From positions 1-8,665 of the forward strand of contig CAYMST010000203.1 in assembly GCA_964393115.1 (NCBI GenBank): 8,665 bases of DNA. Reading direction: 5' to 3'. This stretch comes from CAYMST01 sp964393115. GTDB lineage: Bacteria > Bacteroidota > Bacteroidia > Cytophagales > Cyclobacteriaceae. Within the stretch, counting starts at the first letter, position 1. Every line of letters begins with the position of its first letter. Under the pieces are notes generated by a model that saw only the letters and a list, made by a program, of their open reading frames with translations, was not told the origin of the DNA and did no database searches. Both the position numbers and the translations under genes were made by a program. Shown here in pieces: positions 5,948 to 8,665 of this stretch.

Positions 5948-6439
5948 TTAGATGCCGCCGCAGGCAGGGGCCGATGCCCCACGCTTCTGCATGTCCAGAT
6001 AGTCTTCCAGTGAAACGCCGTTCTGCTGATAGACCGACAGCTGCGACCGGTACTCTTCCTTGAGCTTCGCATCTGGGTCGTCTTGAGGTTGGCCAGGGTC
6101 GCCACTGAGTGTGTTGCTAGCCAGCAATCGGTCGCAGATACCGGCCTTCGCTGACTCGACACTAAGGCCTTTCTCGATCCATTCTCCAACCGCTTTCTCG
6201 GCATCTGCTATTCCCGCAGTGCGAGCCAAAGCGTTCAGTTCTTGGCATCGCTTAGCCTCAGTGGCGCGGACTTCAGACAGGGACTCAGCGTGCTGATCCT
6301 TGAACTGCTGCAACTCACCGATCCGCTTGTCTTTTGCAGAAGCAACTGCCTGCAACTCGGTCACTTGGCTGTTGAGTGCTTCTACCTGCGTGGCTAGATC
6401 GGCAACGCGGTCATTCGTGACTTGAGTACTGCTAGACAT
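5948..6439 (-). other. Possible internal scaffold start (Met245 of the protease-scaffold fusion)
   Basis: An in-frame ATG at 6439-6437 would give a 163-residue protein beginning MSSSTQVTND, precisely at the start of the coiled-coil region and after the protease domain. The bases before it are GGATGGTGAT, with partial complementarity to the 16S rRNA tail but poor spacing. By analogy, lambda makes scaffold Nu3 from an internal start in protease gene C. Here this is inference from position and domain boundary only. Confidence 0.3.
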
Positions 6440-7171
6440 ATCACCATCCGTTTCGTTTGAGAGTTCGCCGTAGCGGCGAGATAGGTACTGGTTCATAAAC
6501 GCGCTGACGCGATGCTTCACTACATCCTGTTCCGCCCCTTCAAAGAGGCGGTCGAGAGCATTTGTCGCCATGGCGGGAGCGGTAGCGATCGACAGCTTCG
6601 ACGATCCGAACAGGCCCCCCGTAACCGCTGCGGGGTCATCTACAAAGTCGGCTGCTTTGAGGCCCTTGAGCCTTAGCGGCATAATGCCGTCGTCGTCCGC
6701 TTCATCGGACATCGCTTGCTCATCGACGACCGGCACAATGGACACGCCGAACGCCTCAGGATCGCTTTTGGCCAAGCTCATCAGCATAGAGCCAAGGCTT
6801 TCCTCCCCGCCTCGAAAAGCTGCTTCCGAGAAATGGTGATCGCCTATTACGCGATCGCCCTCCTCAGAGAGCCGGAGGTTCTTCCACCAGCCAGTAAACT
6901 TGCCGAGCCCGTCATTGCTTGCGTTCGGGTGAGTAGCCCTCCCCTTGAGGCCACGCGCGCCCTTGGCGGCGAAATCCACAACCTGGGCAAGCGACACGTC
7001 ATCGAACTTCCAGGGCCTTGCATCCCCCTCTCCGATGCTGCCACGCTGGATGATCGTTGCGCCGCTGATTACACGGCTCTCTTTATCTACGCCAAGCTCC
7101 CCCGGGATGCTTTGCAGCGTCGGGAGCCAGTAATTAAGTGATTCTGTGGGTGGAGTGCTGATCGTCTTCAT
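5948..7171 (-). CDS. Capsid maturation protease fused to scaffold domain
   Basis: A 407-residue protein. The ATG at 7171-7169 overlaps the portal stop as ATGA. The frame is open further upstream, but that part lies antiparallel to portal codons, reads as low-complexity Arg/Pro/Gly sequence and has no family features. Residues 1-190 look like a phage prohead serine protease: His81 in GRATHP followed by DGLGKFTGWW, then Ser144 in FGVSIVP, comparable to the His and Ser motifs of HK97-type proteases (peptidase family S78). LKAADFVDDPAAVTGGLF (171-188) matches the 'vD.VddPAA..GLf' segment common in phage protease fusions. Residues 250-312 form a likely coiled coil, followed by an 'AGI....KAVGEWIEKGLSVESA' block (319-341) often seen in scaffold parts of such fusions. 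It would act inside the procapsid, with the scaffold guiding capsid assembly and the protease later cleaving it. Catalytic residues are inferred by motif only. Confidence 0.75.
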   Translation of the reverse strand: MKTISTPPTESLNYWLPTLQSIPGELGVDKESRVISGATIIQRGSIGEGDARPWKFDDVSLAQVVDFAAKGARGLKGRATHPNASNDGLGKFTGWWKNLRLSEEGDRVIGDHHFSEAAFRGGEESLGSMLMSLAKSDPEAFGVSIVPVVDEQAMSDEADDDGIMPLRLKGLKAADFVDDPAAVTGGLFGSSKLSIATAPAMATNALDRLFEGAEQDVVKHRVSAFMNQYLSRRYGELSNETDGDMSSSTQVTNDRVADLATQVEALNSQVTELQAVASAKDKRIGELQQFKDQHAESLSEVRATEAKRCQELNALARTAGIADAEKAVGEWIEKGLSVESAKAGICDRLLASNTLSGDPGQPQDDPDAKLKEEYRSQLSVYQQNGVSLEDYLDMQKRGASAPACGGI

Positions 7172-8665
7172 GCGGGCGCACCTTCTGTCTGGCCATTTGC
7201 TTCGCTCGCAGCGGGGTTTGTTCCACCCGGCTGAGTTGGGCCGGAGGGCTGGTCGGGAGGCAGACCCCGGTCGACCTGGAGCGTGCCGACAATCCGGTCG
7301 CGCAAAGCGTTGTCGCGTGCAATTCTCTGGTATGTCTGCTGCGCCGGTTCTCCGTTCTTTCGCTCTACTAGGTCTGAGAACGGCGTAACCCCCTTCTCGA
7401 CCATCGTGAGGGCATTGCGGTCTTCGCGGGCCGGGTCGATCGGAGCACGAGGAGGAGCGATCACCCTTACGGCACAGAAGTCCCACGGCCTCGACACAAA
7501 CTCGATCAGATCAATTCCGAGATCTGACTCAGGCATGCGTACCATGCTGAACACGAACGCCGTGTATATCTCGATAAGGCATTCGGCGTGCGCCGCGTGC
7601 ATAACATCACACGTTGCATACTCGGCGTTCCAAACAAGGCGGCCGGCGGAGTAGCTCATGCCACGAAAGTCATTTGCAGCGACTTCGTAGCTAGTGCCGG
7701 CTCCTGCTGCGTACTGCCTGCCCTGGTGCGACACAAACGGCTCGTAAGTCGCTGGAGCACCTGAGGGATTCGACATTGTTATGTCGTCCGTTTCGCCAAG
7801 GTATTGCACCTGGCCCGGGCTCATCTCTTCAACGCGACGCCCAGCACCGTCGACCACCGATCCTGCGCCGAGTTCATCCGCGGACAGGTCGGTTCGCACG
7901 AAAGCTGTGTGACACGCTCCGACGTAGTTTCTTTCTATCTCAGCGTCTGTGTACTCGTCCGTGTTCTTGAGACGCTTGAGGCCTACTTGCTGCCTAGGTA
8001 TGCCACGCAGGACGCCCGCTTCGGACTCATCGTAGTGGTGAAAGACTCTAATAATCCCGTTGCCCAAACGCTTCGGGTAATACCGATAGTCTTCGTCGGT
8101 TGCGACAGAGTCTCCGGGATGCACGTTGCGAATCCAGTAGCCTTCAACGTCTCCATTTTCATCTAGCTGAATGCCGGATCGCACACGCGGGTNNNNNNNN
8201 NNNNNNNNNGCGGAGTATCCACTCGCTTCGGGTGAATTACCTCGACAGCTACCGTGCTTGGAAGCCATGGATCGTATCGGTCACCAACGAGAACAAAGAA
8301 CTCGCCATGCCGCTCAAAGTGGCGCTGCATCGTGTGCTGCGCATATCGCATGTGCCTCTGGCCACGAGCAATGCGGCGCACCTGCCGCTCCCACAGGCGT
8401 CGCAACTTGTCGTTCCATGCTTCCGCCTGCTCGGCCGNNNNNNNNNNTATCCCTTCGCCCTCCTCAATAGAGGGGTCAAGAATCGTGCCGACACCGCCAA
8501 CACGATAAGCCCTTCCCTCAACGTGATTCTGGGACAGCTCGTGGTTCTTGGTGGCCGAGTCGCTGCGCCGCAACATCTCGTCACGGTCGGACTCAATCCC
8601 TGACTGAGGAGACAAGCGGCTCGTAAGCCAACTGTGCCCATCCCCGGTGTTCTCCGCAGAAGCAC
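7168..8665 (-). CDS. Phage portal protein, lambda family (partial; interrupted by two N gaps)
   Basis: The portal is the dodecameric ring at the capsid vertex through which DNA is packaged and to which the neck attaches. The frame is open from the right edge, so the start lies outside the window. The N-terminal part reads TKNHELSQNHVEGRAYRVGG, like the NNP...A region of lambda-type portals. After the second gap come a RGIPRQQVGLKRLKNTDEY segment (around 7950-8007) and, nearer the C-terminus, SYEVAANDFRGMSYSAGRL (about 7640-7710), matching the family's 'sYE..s.D....nYSS.R' block. The IDPAREDRNALTMVEKGVT segment matches the conserved 'ID..KE..A....i..G..T' end. The tail is proline/glycine-rich and ends in TGA at 7170-7168, overlapping the next gene's ATG. 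The 10-N gap keeps the frame. The 17-N gap shifts it by one, so its real length is probably a multiple of three. Family call is strong; exact length is unknown. Confidence 0.88.
8193..8209. other. Assembly gap (17 N) inside the portal gene
   Basis: Seventeen N bases. The portal reading frame before the gap (codon first bases congruent to 2 modulo 3) differs from the frame after it (congruent to 0). The homologous protein continues directly in the new frame (PRVRSGIQLDENGD), so the mismatch is most simply an arbitrary gap length, not a broken gene. Confidence 0.95.
8438..8447. other. Assembly gap (10 N) inside the portal gene
   Basis: Ten N bases. The portal frame is the same on both sides (EEGEGI before, AEQAEAWNDKLRRLWERQ after), so about three to four residues are missing if the gap length is right. 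Confidence 0.95.

Noticed and set aside
7172..7486. Upstream extension of the protease-scaffold frame by 105 codons
   Set aside because: It overlaps the portal C-terminal coding region in another frame, is low-complexity Arg/Pro/Gly-rich, and the ATGA overlap at 7171 gives a better start.
8249..8665. A 138-codon minus-strand frame opening at 8665
   Set aside because: It overlaps the portal N-terminal region in a different frame and has no phage protein motifs. Portal motifs are in the other frame.
1..8665. Defence system, retron, CRISPR array, tRNA, integrase or attachment site
   Set aside because: I looked on both strands and saw no such genes, repeats or RNA structures. All space is taken by virion morphogenesis genes.

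Overview
The window is one continuous block of a tailed double-stranded DNA phage or prophage, the head-to-tail morphogenesis module. Every gene I can support lies on the minus strand, so transcription runs from high to low coordinates. Sequence quality is that of a draft assembly, with two runs of N (8193-8209 and 8438-8447) inside the portal gene. No bacterial housekeeping gene, integrase, tRNA, CRISPR array or defence gene is visible. A free phage and a prophage cannot be told apart, and the host cannot be named from this window. The high G+C and phage-typical proteins fit a Caudoviricetes member. A long tape-measure-like gene with a tube-like gene and no sheath suggests siphovirus morphology (inference).

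Layout in transcription order: (1) lambda-family portal, cut by the right edge and by two N gaps (8665-7168); (2) fused maturation protease and scaffold (7171-5948), joined to the portal by an ATGA overlap; (3) small capsid decoration or cement protein (5887-5465); (4) Mu gpT-type major capsid protein (5408-4476); (5) an intergenic stretch with two GC-rich stem-loops (4475-4379); (6) an acidic, coiled-coil small protein in the lambda FI position (4372-3989); (7) a putative head-tail connector (3963-3565); (8) a putative tail-terminator-like protein (3561-3010); (9) a basic HK97 gp10-like neck or tail-completion protein (3013-2519); (10) a putative major tail (tube) protein (2509-1529); (11) an 83-residue small protein (1519-1268); (12) a 253-residue protein in the tail-assembly-chaperone position (1271-510); and (13) the start of a coiled-coil tape-measure-like protein (423-1), which runs off the left edge.

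The genes are tightly packed. Three junctions are ATGA stop/start overlaps (7168-7171, 3010-3013, 1268-1271) and most others have a Shine-Dalgarno sequence 6-7 bases before the start, which suggests one polycistronic late operon. The portal, protease-scaffold, decoration and capsid proteins build the procapsid. The small proteins after the capsid gene would form the neck. The tube protein, chaperone and tape measure would build the tail.

The most noteworthy observation is a probable programmed -1 ribosomal frameshift at an A AAA AAC heptamer inside a run of nine A residues (544-552) near the end of the 253-residue gene. The -1 frame has no start codon of its own, is open only from 573 to 430, and ends (TGA, 429-427) one codon before the tape measure ATG. 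This is the architecture of the lambda G/GT tail chaperones. A second point is the mosaic head module: a lambda-type portal next to a Mu gpT-type capsid protein and a protease-scaffold fusion that may carry an internal scaffold start.
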